DNA of 18,813 bases, from NCBI GenBank assembly GCA_964355015.1, contig CAYHCE010000051.1:1-18813 (forward strand), in the 5' to 3' direction. The stretch comes from CAYHCE01 sp964355015 (GTDB lineage Bacteria > Cyanobacteriota > Cyanobacteriia > PCC-6307 > Cyanobiaceae). The position numbers were made by a program, and so were the translations under genes. This document shows, piece after piece, positions 7,812-15,076 of the stretch. Within the stretch, counting starts at the first letter, position 1. Each line of letters opens with the position of its first letter. The notes below the pieces were generated by a model that did no database searches, was not told where the DNA came from, and saw nothing but the letters and a program-made list of their open reading frames with translations.

Positions 7812-8687
7812 ATGTCTGCCCTACAACTGAGCAGGACGGCTGGCGGTGATGGCCTCAACGACTATCTGCATCTGATCCAACGCATCCCTCTTCTGGCGCC
7901 TGACGAAGAACTGCATCTGGGTGGAATCGTGCAGGAGTGGCTCAACCATGCCAATCCGCCCATGGCTCTGTGGCGAAGTGGTGCCAGGGCGAGGAGTCGG
8001 ATGGTATCCGCCAACCTCAGGCTGGTGGTGGTGATCTGCCGCAGGTACAAGGATCGGCTCGGGAGCCTCCAGCTGGAGATGCTGGACCTTCTGCAGGCCG
8101 GCAATCTGGGCTTGATCCGGGCCGTCGAACGTTTCGATCCTTGCCGCGGTTACAAGTTCTCCACCTACGCCTTCTGGTGGATCCGCCAGGCGGTCACGCA
8201 TGCCATGAATGAAAGTGGCAGCGGCATCCGGATTCCGATGCCGATCCTCAAACTCGCGTTCCGTGCCGAGCTTCTGCAAGCCTCTTCCGACCAGGTTCTC
8301 TCCACCCGCGTGGTCGCCGATCGTCTCGGAGAATCGGAGCGACGTCTGGAGACATCGTTGCGCGTCGTACGGCAATGCCGCACCACATCACTCGACAAGC
8401 CAGCGGGCGCCATGGGCGAGGCCACGAACATGATCGATCTGATCCGAGATGATCAGGAGCTGACTCCCGAGGACGACTACCAGTGGCTGCACGAACAGGT
8501 TCAGGCTCTCGACGCTCGTGAGCGGCAGCTGCTCCGGCTTCGTTATGGCGAGGAGAAGCGACGTTCCTACTCCGAGGTGGCCGGCTCCATGGGGCTGACC
8601 AAGAGCCTTGTGCAGAGTCTCGAACGGCGAGCGCTGCGCAAGCTGCGCCAGCGGCTCACCCCCGTGCTCCATCCCCGCGCGGCCTGA
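7812..8687 (+). CDS. sigma-70 family RNA polymerase sigma factor, non-canonical
   Basis: A 291-residue sigma factor of the cyanobacterial short (non-primary) type. Region 1.2 is NDYLHLIQRIPLLAPDEELHLG (16-37). Region 2 runs from MVSANLRLVVVICRRYKDR through LLQAGNLGLIRAVERFDP to YKFSTYAFWWIRQAVTHAM (64-132); Q126 and T129 match the -10-reading QxxT of E. coli sigma70. Region 3 is reduced (about 141-200). Region 4 (about 220-280) ends in YSEVAGSMGLTKSLVQSLERRALRKLR. There the usual RERIRQIE is replaced by KSLVQSLE (264-271), so -35 recognition is probably altered. I chose the ATG at 7812 because homology to region 1.2 begins just after it; an ATG at 7494 would add 106 unlikely residues. No strong ribosome-binding site is visible. 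I would not assign a Sig letter. Confidence 0.87.
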   Translation: MSALQLSRTAGGDGLNDYLHLIQRIPLLAPDEELHLGGIVQEWLNHANPPMALWRSGARARSRMVSANLRLVVVICRRYKDRLGSLQLEMLDLLQAGNLGLIRAVERFDPCRGYKFSTYAFWWIRQAVTHAMNESGSGIRIPMPILKLAFRAELLQASSDQVLSTRVVADRLGESERRLETSLRVVRQCRTTSLDKPAGAMGEATNMIDLIRDDQELTPEDDYQWLHEQVQALDARERQLLRLRYGEEKRRSYSEVAGSMGLTKSLVQSLERRALRKLRQRLTPVLHPRAA

Positions 8688-8857
8688 TCCCCATCCAGCC
8701 CATCCGCTGGCCCATCAGCCGAACCCCGTTGGTCTGTACAGAGCGGTGCCGCAGATCTGCCGCCGATCCGGCGCACCCTCCTGGCTGCATCGGTAAACGA
8801 CCTGACTAGACAGGGGTATGCCACTGCGGCAGCCAGCAACGTTACTGAAGGCCTGAC

Positions 8858-9196
8858 ATGAAAACTCTTCTGACCTCCATGCTCTCCCTGGGCATGCTGC
8901 TTGTGCTGTTGATGGTTCAGCCACCGGCGATGGCGCTCTCTGCCGGCCCCTCTCTTACTCCCACTGCAATCGGAACCATGACCAAAGACATCAAAGCCAC
9001 GGCCAAGAACGCGGAAGGCAAGCTGCAATCAGCCATGGGTGAACTCACCGGCGACAACACCATGAAGATCAAAGGCGAAGTCAAGCAAGGTCAGGCTGCG
9101 GCGATGAATGCCACTGCGGATCTCAAGCGGGGAGCTAAGAAGGTAGCCCGCAATCTGAGTGATGCCACCGATCGTGCCGCCGACAAGCTCAGCTGA
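8858..9196 (+). CDS. CsbD-like stress protein with signal peptide
   Basis: A 112-residue protein. Residues 1-26 form a hydrophobic signal peptide with a plausible cleavage site after PPAMA. The remainder is a charged, helical CsbD-like domain, with KNAEGKLQSAMGELTGDNTMKIKGEVKQG at about 50-78 (the E-G-K-x-x-x-x-G-E-x-T-G-D pattern of the family), followed by a Lys/Ala-rich helix to the end. CsbD proteins accumulate in general stress; their molecular role is not settled. Most family members are cytosolic, so the exported form is of note. The ATG is preceded by GAAGG at six bases. It lies 170 bases after the sigma factor gene and is followed at once by a hairpin terminator, so it is probably a monocistronic unit or the last gene of the sigma transcript. 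Confidence 0.83.
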   Translation: MKTLLTSMLSLGMLLVLLMVQPPAMALSAGPSLTPTAIGTMTKDIKATAKNAEGKLQSAMGELTGDNTMKIKGEVKQGQAAAMNATADLKRGAKKVARNLSDATDRAADKLS

Positions 9197-9204
9197 GGGC
9201 GACA

Positions 9205-9234
9205 GGGCCTCCATACAGAGGCCCAATCTTGCTC
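9205..9234 (+). terminator. Rho-independent-like terminator after the CsbD gene
   Basis: A perfect 7-bp stem, GGGCCTC (9205-9211) and GAGGCCC (9218-9224), with a six-base loop lies eight bases after the CsbD stop. It is followed by AATCTTGCTC, which is T-enriched rather than a clean T-tract. Position and stem quality support termination; the weak tail leaves some doubt. Confidence 0.6.
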
Positions 9235-9253
9235 TCCCAGAACCTACACCCGG

Positions 9254-9787
9254 ATGGATGAATCAATGGAACACCGCGTGAATCGGCGAAATCAGTACTG
9301 GTTTGCGGGGCTTTCCGCTGTTGTGTTGGTGGTGGGTGCTCTCGCCTTCCTGAATCAGCAGCATCAGCAGCGGCTTCAGACCCAGGCCATGCAGGATCAA
9401 TCCAACCGGGAGGCGCTGCAACGTGAGCAGAGCGACCTGGCGCTGAGGACCGAAATTCAGTCCGCCTCGCAGCGGGAAGCCGCACTCCAGTTGCAGCTCA
9501 GGGAGATGGATGCGGCCGCCAGCCGGCAACGTGCCGACGCCGCCAACACTGAAGCGGGAGCGAACCTGCGCCAGGCTGCGGATACCCAGCAGGAGGGTAA
9601 GCGTCAGCAGGCGGAACGGGAACTGCAGGATCTCAGGGCGCAACGAATCCGGCTCGAGAAACAGGTTGACTGCGAACGGATTCAGTTGTCGGTGAATCAA
9701 CTGAAGTCCAGAGGGGAAACCGATCAGGCGCTCAAGCTGCTGAGCCTCTGGAACGTCCCATGCCCCAATCTCCAGGGTGCTCGGTAG
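9254..9787 (+). CDS. single-pass membrane protein with long coiled coil
   Basis: A 177-residue protein with a short basic N-terminus, one membrane helix (about residues 16-34, YWFAGLSAVVLVVGALAFL) and then a Gln/Glu/Arg/Ala-rich helix from about 35 to 145 with coiled-coil character. A short C-terminal segment holds two cysteines (CERIQLS and VPCPN), about 32 residues apart, which could form a disulfide if periplasmic. An ATG at 9266 (MEHRVNRR) is an alternative start; GGATGG upstream of it makes either possible. It lies 39 bases before the HlyD-type gene and may belong to the export operon. I do not recognise a family. The layout recalls a periplasmic scaffold or accessory to an envelope complex, but that is inference. 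Confidence 0.68.
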   Translation: MDESMEHRVNRRNQYWFAGLSAVVLVVGALAFLNQQHQQRLQTQAMQDQSNREALQREQSDLALRTEIQSASQREAALQLQLREMDAAASRQRADAANTEAGANLRQAADTQQEGKRQQAERELQDLRAQRIRLEKQVDCERIQLSVNQLKSRGETDQALKLLSLWNVPCPNLQGAR

Positions 9788-9826
9788 GGGCTTTGTGCGG
9801 GCTCGGCTCCCAACCAGAACCACAGC

Positions 9827-10894
9827 ATGACCCGGCAAAAATGGGTTCTTTTGATCGTGGCCCTGGCGGTCGCCGTCGGTGGGGCGACCACCATCTGGCA
9901 GAAACTCCGCCCCAGGCCCTTGGCAGCGGGGTTCGCCAGCAGCAACGGACGCATCGAGGCCGTTGAAATCGATGTGGCCGCCAAGACGGCGGGCCGGCTC
10001 AGGCAGGTGCTGGGAAACGAGGGGGACTTCGTCGTTCACGGCCAGGTGCTGGCCCGGATGGACACGGACGTGCTCAACGCACAGTTGCGCGAAGCGCAGG
10101 CGGATCTGCGCAGGGCCACCAATGCCGTCGAGACGGCCCAGAGCACCGTGGCGCAGCGGCGCAGTGAACGAACGGCCGCCGAAGCGGTCGTGGTGCAGCG
10201 CAACGCAGAGCGCGAAGACGCCCGCCGCCACCGCCGCCGCCAGGAGCAGCTGTTCGTCAACGGTGCCGTCTCGGCGGAGGATCTCGACGATGCTCGCGCC
10301 GGTTTCTACGGCGCCGATGCGGTCGTCGCCGCGGCCCGGGCGACCGTGGCGGCGAGCCGCGCCGGAATTACCACGGCAGACTCGCTCGTGATCGAAGCCG
10401 AGTCTTCGGTGGCGGCCGCCCAGGCCCGGATCGAGGGGATCCGGGCGGACATCGTCGACAGCCAGCTGAAGGCCCCCCGTGATGGTCGGGTGCAGTACCG
10501 CGTCGCCCAGCCCGGCGAGGTGCTCTCCGCGGGAGGGAAGGTGCTGAACCTGGTGGACCTCTCCGACGTTTCGATGACGTTCTTTCTCCCCACGGACCAG
10601 GCGGGGCGGGTCCGGCTGGGGGCCGATGTTCACCTGGTGCTTGACGCCGCTCCGGAGCTGGTGATCCCGGCGCGGGTCACCTTCGTGGCCGATGTCGCCC
10701 AGTTCACCCCCAAGACGGTGGAAACGGCGGTCGAGCGCCAGAAGCTGATGTTCCGGATCAAGGCACGGATCGATCCCGCCCTGCTCCAACGTCACATCCG
10801 CAGTGTCAAGACGGGCCTGCCGGGCGTGGCCTACGTACGACTCGACCCCCAGGCCGCCTGGCCGGCGGCGTTGGCGGTGAAGGTGCCGGATTGA
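9827..10894 (+). CDS. HlyD/YhiI-type membrane fusion protein
   Basis: A 355-residue periplasmic adaptor that would bridge an inner-membrane ABC exporter to an outer-membrane channel. It has an N-terminal membrane helix (about 7-24) and then a split lipoyl domain: GRIEAVEIDVAAKTAGRLRQVLGNEGDFV...GQVLARMD (41-79) and KAPRDGRVQYRVAQPGEVLSAGGKVLNLVD (215-244). The halves are separated by a long alpha-hairpin (about 80-210) rich in Ala, Arg and Glu. A beta-barrel domain follows (about 245-345). This is the architecture of E. coli YhiI and YbhG. It comes first in an adaptor-ATPase/permease-permease operon whose order matches yhiI-rbbA-yhhJ. Its stop overlaps the next start by four bases (TTGA). No outer-membrane factor is encoded here, so a shared TolC-like partner would be needed. 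Confidence 0.9.
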   Translation: MTRQKWVLLIVALAVAVGGATTIWQKLRPRPLAAGFASSNGRIEAVEIDVAAKTAGRLRQVLGNEGDFVVHGQVLARMDTDVLNAQLREAQADLRRATNAVETAQSTVAQRRSERTAAEAVVVQRNAEREDARRHRRRQEQLFVNGAVSAEDLDDARAGFYGADAVVAAARATVAASRAGITTADSLVIEAESSVAAAQARIEGIRADIVDSQLKAPRDGRVQYRVAQPGEVLSAGGKVLNLVDLSDVSMTFFLPTDQAGRVRLGADVHLVLDAAPELVIPARVTFVADVAQFTPKTVETAVERQKLMFRIKARIDPALLQRHIRSVKTGLPGVAYVRLDPQAAWPAALAVKVPD

Positions 10895-13632
10895 CGCCAG
10901 CGGTCGTGCAGCTCAGGGACGTGCGCCTGCGGTTCGGCTCGACCTGTGCCCTCGCCGGCGTCAGCCTCGACGTGGCCAGCGGCAGCCTCAGCGGCCTGGT
11001 CGGCCCGGATGGGGTGGGGAAATCCAGCCTGCTGGCCCTGGTCGCCGGTACCCGTGCGGTGCAGCAGGGCCGGGTTCTCGTGCTCGGAGGCGACATGGCC
11101 GACCCTCGCCACCGCCGGGATGTCTGCCCCCGCATCGCCTACATGCCCCAGGGCCTGGGGAACAACCTGTCCCCCACGCTCACGGTGATCGAGAACGTCG
11201 AGTTCTTCGCGCGCCTGTTCGGTCAGGGCCGCGCCGAGCGCCGCAGCCGCAGCGCGGGACTGCTGGAGCGCACCGGACTCGGGGCCTTCGGCGCTCGCCC
11301 CGCCGGCCAGCTCTCCGGGGGGATGAAGCAGAAGCTCGGGCTGTGCTGCGCCCTGATCCACGACCCTGACCTGCTGATCCTCGATGAACCCACCACCGGC
11401 GTCGATCCCCTTTCGCGCCGTCAGTTCTGGGACCTGATCGCCAGCATCCGGCTCGATCACCCGGTCATGACCGTGCTGGTGGCGACCGCCTCGATGGACG
11501 AGGCCGCCAGCTTCGACCGGCTGGTGGCGATGGACGGCGGCCGGGTGCTCAGCACCGGCACCCCGGCGGAGCTGCTGCAGCGCACCGGCAGCAGCACAAC
11601 GGAGGCCGCCTTCATCGCCCTGCTGCCGGAGGCCAGGCGGCGGGAGCACCACCCGGTCACGATCCCGCCGCGCCCGCCCGGCGATGGCCAGGTGGCGATC
11701 GAGGCCATCGATCTGAGCAAGCGGTTCGGGGCGTTTCTGGCGGTCGATCGCGTCAACGTGCGCATCGAGCGCGGCGAGATCTTCGGCTTCCTCGGCTCCA
11801 ACGGTTGCGGCAAGTCGACCACGATGAAGGTGCTGGCGGGACTGCTGCCGGCCAGCTCCGGCCAGGTCCGCCTCTTCCATCGGCCCCTGGACGCCGGCGA
11901 CCTCAAGACCCGGCGCCGGGTGGGGTACATGTCGCAGGCTTTCTCGCTGTACAGCGAGCTGACGGTGCGGCAGAACCTGGTGCTGCACGCCCGGCTGTTC
12001 CAGGTGCCGGAGGCGGAGATCGCCGCGCGCGCGGCGAACCTGCAGCAGCAGTTCGGCCTGCAGGATCTTGAGGACGCCCTGCCCGATGCCCTGCCCCTGG
12101 GGGTGCGCCAGCGGCTGTCGCTGGCGGTGGCGCTGGTGCATCGGCCCGAGCTGCTGATCCTCGATGAGCCCACCTCGGGCGTCGATCCGATCGCCCGGGA
12201 CATCTTCTGGCAGAAGCTGATCGATCTGTCGCGCCACGACCAGGTCACGATTTTCCTCTCGACCCACTTCATCAACGAGGCCCAGCGCTGCGACCGCATC
12301 TCCCTGATGCATGCCGGCCGCGTGCTGGTCAGCGACACCCCCGCCGGCCTGGTGGCGCGGCGCGGGGCGGCCACGCTCGAGCAGGCCTTCATCGGCTACC
12401 TCGAAGCGGCGAGCGGAGCCACCGAATCCGCCCGCCCTCCTGCCGTGATCACGGCTGCCGCAGCCGCAGCGGCCGGCACGCAGCGATCGCCACGGGAGGG
12501 GGAGGGGCTCAGCCTGCAAAGGCTGGGGAGCTACAGCCGGCGTGAGGCCCTGGAACTGAGCCGAGACCCGATCCGCATCACCACGGCCGTGCTCGGCAGC
12601 CTGTTCCTGATGGTGGTGATGGCCTTCGGCATCAGCATGGATGTGGAGAATCTGCCCTACGCGGTGCTCGACCGCGACGGCACCACGACGAGCCGGGACT
12701 ACGCCCTCAACCTGGCCGGTTCGCGCTATTTCATCGAACATCCGCCGCTGGACGGCTACGACGCCCTCGATCGGCGCATGCGCTCGGGGGAGCTGAGCGT
12801 GACGATCGAGCTGCCGCCGGGCTTCGGGCGTGATCTCGAGCGCGGCGACCCGGTGCAGATCGGCGCCTGGATCGACGGCTCGATGCCGATGCGGGCCGAG
12901 ACGGTGCGCGCCTATGTGCAGGGCCTGCATGGCCAGTGGCAGGCGGACCGGGCCCGGCGTGAGCTGGGTCAACCCAGCCGGCTCCCTGCTGCCAGCATCG
13001 AAACGCGCTTCCGCTACAACCCCGACATCCGCAGCCTGGTGGCGATGGTGCCGGCGATGATTCCGATCCTGCTGCTGTTGATCCCGGCGATCCTGGCGGC
13101 GCTCTCGGTGGTCCGCGAGAAGGAACTGGGCACGATCGTCAACTTCTACGCCACCCCCGTGACCCGCCTGGAGTTCCTGCTGGGCAAGCAACTGCCCTAC
13201 GTGGCCCTGGCGATGGTGAACTACGTGTTGCTCACTCTGCTGGCGGTGACCCTGTTCGGTGTGCCTCTGACCGGCAGCACCCTGGCCCAGGCCAGCGGCG
13301 CCCTGCTCTACGTGATCGCCGCCACCGCTCTGGGGCTGCTGATTTCGACCCTGGTGCGCACCCAGATCGCGGCCCTGTTCGGCACCGCGGTGCTGACGAT
13401 CCTGCCGGCCACCTCCTTCTGCGGACTGCTCGATCCGGTGTCGTCTTTGCAGGGCGCCGGGGCGGTGATCGGGGCGATCTACCCCACCACCCATTACCTG
13501 ACCATCTCCACCGGCACCTTCTCCAAGCAACTGGGCTTCGGGGATCTGCTCAGCTCCTTCGCCGCGCTGCTGCTGGCCGTGCCCGTGCTGCTGGGGTTGT
13601 CCGTTCTCTTCCTGAGGAAACAGGAGACCTGA
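10891..13632 (+). CDS. rbbA: RbbA-like fusion: two ABC ATPases plus ABC-2 permease
   Basis: A 913-residue fusion with the domain order of E. coli RbbA (YhiH). ATPase 1 has Walker A GPDGVGKSS (38-46), signature LSGGMKQ (141-147) and Walker B LLILDEPTTG (161-170). ATPase 2 has Walker A GSNGCGKST (302-310), a degenerate signature LPLGVRQ (401-407), Walker B LLILDEPTSG (421-430) and the switch histidine H459 in STHF. In ATPase 1 the histidine position is alanine (A200 in ATAS). An ABC-2 permease domain (about 545-913) follows, with a first membrane helix, a large external loop and a cluster of helices after REKELGTIVNFYATPVT. The start is a TTG overlapping the preceding stop; a GTG at 10906 is an alternative. 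RbbA was described as ribosome-associated, but the operon with an adaptor and second permease points to export. The substrate is unknown. Confidence 0.9.
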   Translation: MTPAVVQLRDVRLRFGSTCALAGVSLDVASGSLSGLVGPDGVGKSSLLALVAGTRAVQQGRVLVLGGDMADPRHRRDVCPRIAYMPQGLGNNLSPTLTVIENVEFFARLFGQGRAERRSRSAGLLERTGLGAFGARPAGQLSGGMKQKLGLCCALIHDPDLLILDEPTTGVDPLSRRQFWDLIASIRLDHPVMTVLVATASMDEAASFDRLVAMDGGRVLSTGTPAELLQRTGSSTTEAAFIALLPEARRREHHPVTIPPRPPGDGQVAIEAIDLSKRFGAFLAVDRVNVRIERGEIFGFLGSNGCGKSTTMKVLAGLLPASSGQVRLFHRPLDAGDLKTRRRVGYMSQAFSLYSELTVRQNLVLHARLFQVPEAEIAARAANLQQQFGLQDLEDALPDALPLGVRQRLSLAVALVHRPELLILDEPTSGVDPIARDIFWQKLIDLSRHDQVTIFLSTHFINEAQRCDRISLMHAGRVLVSDTPAGLVARRGAATLEQAFIGYLEAASGATESARPPAVITAAAAAAAGTQRSPREGEGLSLQRLGSYSRREALELSRDPIRITTAVLGSLFLMVVMAFGISMDVENLPYAVLDRDGTTTSRDYALNLAGSRYFIEHPPLDGYDALDRRMRSGELSVTIELPPGFGRDLERGDPVQIGAWIDGSMPMRAETVRAYVQGLHGQWQADRARRELGQPSRLPAASIETRFRYNPDIRSLVAMVPAMIPILLLLIPAILAALSVVREKELGTIVNFYATPVTRLEFLLGKQLPYVALAMVNYVLLTLLAVTLFGVPLTGSTLAQASGALLYVIAATALGLLISTLVRTQIAALFGTAVLTILPATSFCGLLDPVSSLQGAGAVIGAIYPTTHYLTISTGTFSKQLGFGDLLSSFAALLLAVPVLLGLSVLFLRKQET

Positions 13633-13635
13633 GCC

Positions 13636-14757
13636 ATGCGCAGCGCCAATGTTCTCCATCTGGGAATCAAGGAGTTGTGGAGCCTGGCCCGCGACCCGAT
13701 CATGCTGCTGCTGATCGTCTTCGTGTTCACGGTGTCGGTCTATACCGGTGCCACGGTGTTGCCGGAATCCCTGCACACGGCCCCGATCGCGATCGTCGAT
13801 GAAGACCGCTCGCCCCTCTCGGAGCGGATCATCGCCGCGTTCGAGCCGCCCTACTTCCTGCCGCCGGAGCTGATCGAGCAGGCCAGGATGGACGAGCGCA
13901 TGGATGCGGGGCTCGACACCTTCTCGCTGGTGATCCCCAACGGCTTCCAGCGCGATGTTCTGGCCGGCCGTTCACCGGCCGTTCAGCTCAACGTGGACGC
14001 CACCCGCGTCAGCCAGGCACTCACGGGCAGTGTCTATGTCCAGACGATCATCGCCACCGAGGTGCAGACCTTCGCGCAGCACTTTCAGGCCAGCCCGCTG
14101 CCGCCGGTGGAACTGGTGGCGCGGATGCGCTTCAATCCCGAGCTCACCAAAACCTGGTTCGGAGCCGTGAACAAGGTGATTGACAACATCACCCTGCTCT
14201 CGATCGTGCTGACCGGTGCCGCCCTGATCCGGGAGCGTGAACGGGGCACGATCGAGCACCTGCTGGTGATGCCGGTGACCCCGTTCGAGATCATGGCCAG
14301 CAAGGTGTGGTCGATGGGTCTGGTGGTGCTGGGTGCTGGGATGCTCTCCCTGGTGCTTGTGGTGCACGGAATCCTGGCGGTGCCACTGGCGGGCTCCCTG
14401 CCCCTGTTCGCGGCCGGAGCGGCGCTCTACCTGTTCGCCGCCACCTCGCTGGGCATCTTCCTGGGCACCTTCGCCCGGTCGATGGCCCAGTTCGGCCTGC
14501 TGCTGATGATGGTGCTGCTGCCGCTGCAGATGCTCTCCGGCGGTGTCACCCCGCGCGAGAGCATGCCCGAGCTGGTGCGCACCGTGATGCTGGCGGCTCC
14601 GAACACCCATTTCGTGATGCTCGCCCAGGGCATCCTCTTCCGTGGCGCCAATCTCGCGGTGGTATGGCCCCAGTTCCTGGCCCTGGCGCTGATCGGCACG
14701 GTGTTCTTTGGTGTGGCCCACGCCCGCTTCCGCAGCGCCATCACGGCGATGGCCTGA
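13636..14757 (+). CDS. YhhJ-like ABC-2 type permease
   Basis: A 373-residue inner-membrane permease of the ABC-2 family. One N-terminal membrane helix (about 22-42) is followed by an extracytoplasmic domain of roughly 150 residues and then five hydrophobic segments in the C-terminal half. The conserved RERERGTIEHLLVMPVTPFEIMASK lies between the first two of these; its counterpart in the fused permease upstream is REKELGTIVNFYATPVT. It would pair with the permease half of the preceding RbbA-like protein to form the pore. The ATG is three bases after the upstream stop and has a good ribosome-binding site, AGGAG at 13622-13626. It is the last gene of the export operon. Confidence 0.9.
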   Translation: MRSANVLHLGIKELWSLARDPIMLLLIVFVFTVSVYTGATVLPESLHTAPIAIVDEDRSPLSERIIAAFEPPYFLPPELIEQARMDERMDAGLDTFSLVIPNGFQRDVLAGRSPAVQLNVDATRVSQALTGSVYVQTIIATEVQTFAQHFQASPLPPVELVARMRFNPELTKTWFGAVNKVIDNITLLSIVLTGAALIRERERGTIEHLLVMPVTPFEIMASKVWSMGLVVLGAGMLSLVLVVHGILAVPLAGSLPLFAAGAALYLFAATSLGIFLGTFARSMAQFGLLLMMVLLPLQMLSGGVTPRESMPELVRTVMLAAPNTHFVMLAQGILFRGANLAVVWPQFLALALIGTVFFGVAHARFRSAITAMA

Positions 14758-15076
14758 GGCCACAACGGTGAGATGCCCGACAGTGATTGCTCTGGGGTGG
14801 TCATCACAATTCAGCCTTGGAGTTGCACCACCAAGATCCGCCGAAAGTGTCAGATCGGGCAGCTCTTCTTTCCCGATCATTCCGGGCGCTGAGGTGGTTT
14901 GCTGACCAGCGAACGGCAGACAGCATGCAGAAGCAGATGTGCAGCACATACGGCCAATCAGGTGTTTAGAAGCTACCGTTGAAACAGCCTGGATTGCTTC
15001 GCTGAAGCCGTGTCACTGGGGTCCCTGGTTCCGAATGCCGACCATTGAATAGTTTGCTAACCAACTAGGTATCTTG
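14758..15076 (+). other. intergenic region before the oleate hydratases
   Basis: This 319-base stretch separates the export operon from the hydratase genes and is clearly less GC-rich than the operon. Besides the hairpin listed separately, I see no open frame worth calling. TTGAAA at 14990-14995 and TTGAAT at 15045-15050 resemble -35 boxes, but neither has a convincing -10 box at normal spacing. A promoter for the hydratases is expected here but cannot be placed. Confidence 0.45.
14853..14878 (+). terminator. hairpin downstream of the export operon
   Basis: A perfect 7-bp inverted repeat, GATCGGG (14853-14859) and CCCGATC (14872-14878), encloses a 12-base pyrimidine-rich loop. It lies 96 bases after the permease stop. 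No T-tract follows, so it may be a weak terminator, an RNA stabiliser or an operator-like site. Confidence 0.32.

Noticed and set aside
8695..8710. CCAGC/GCTGG hairpin after the sigma factor stop as a terminator
   Set aside because: The stem is only five pairs and no T-rich tail follows.
10831..13776. 981-residue open frame on the - strand
   Set aside because: Antisense shadow of the RbbA-like gene with His/Gln/Arg/Gly-rich composition and no motif.
15050..15067. Small hairpin TAGTTTG/CAACTA before the first hydratase start
   Set aside because: It is a weak A/T-rich stem with a bulged T and five-base loop; too unstable to claim a regulatory role.
15045..15075. TTGAAT and TATCTT as a promoter for the first hydratase
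   Set aside because: The 19-base spacing is long and the -10 box would end two bases before the start codon, leaving no leader with a ribosome-binding site.
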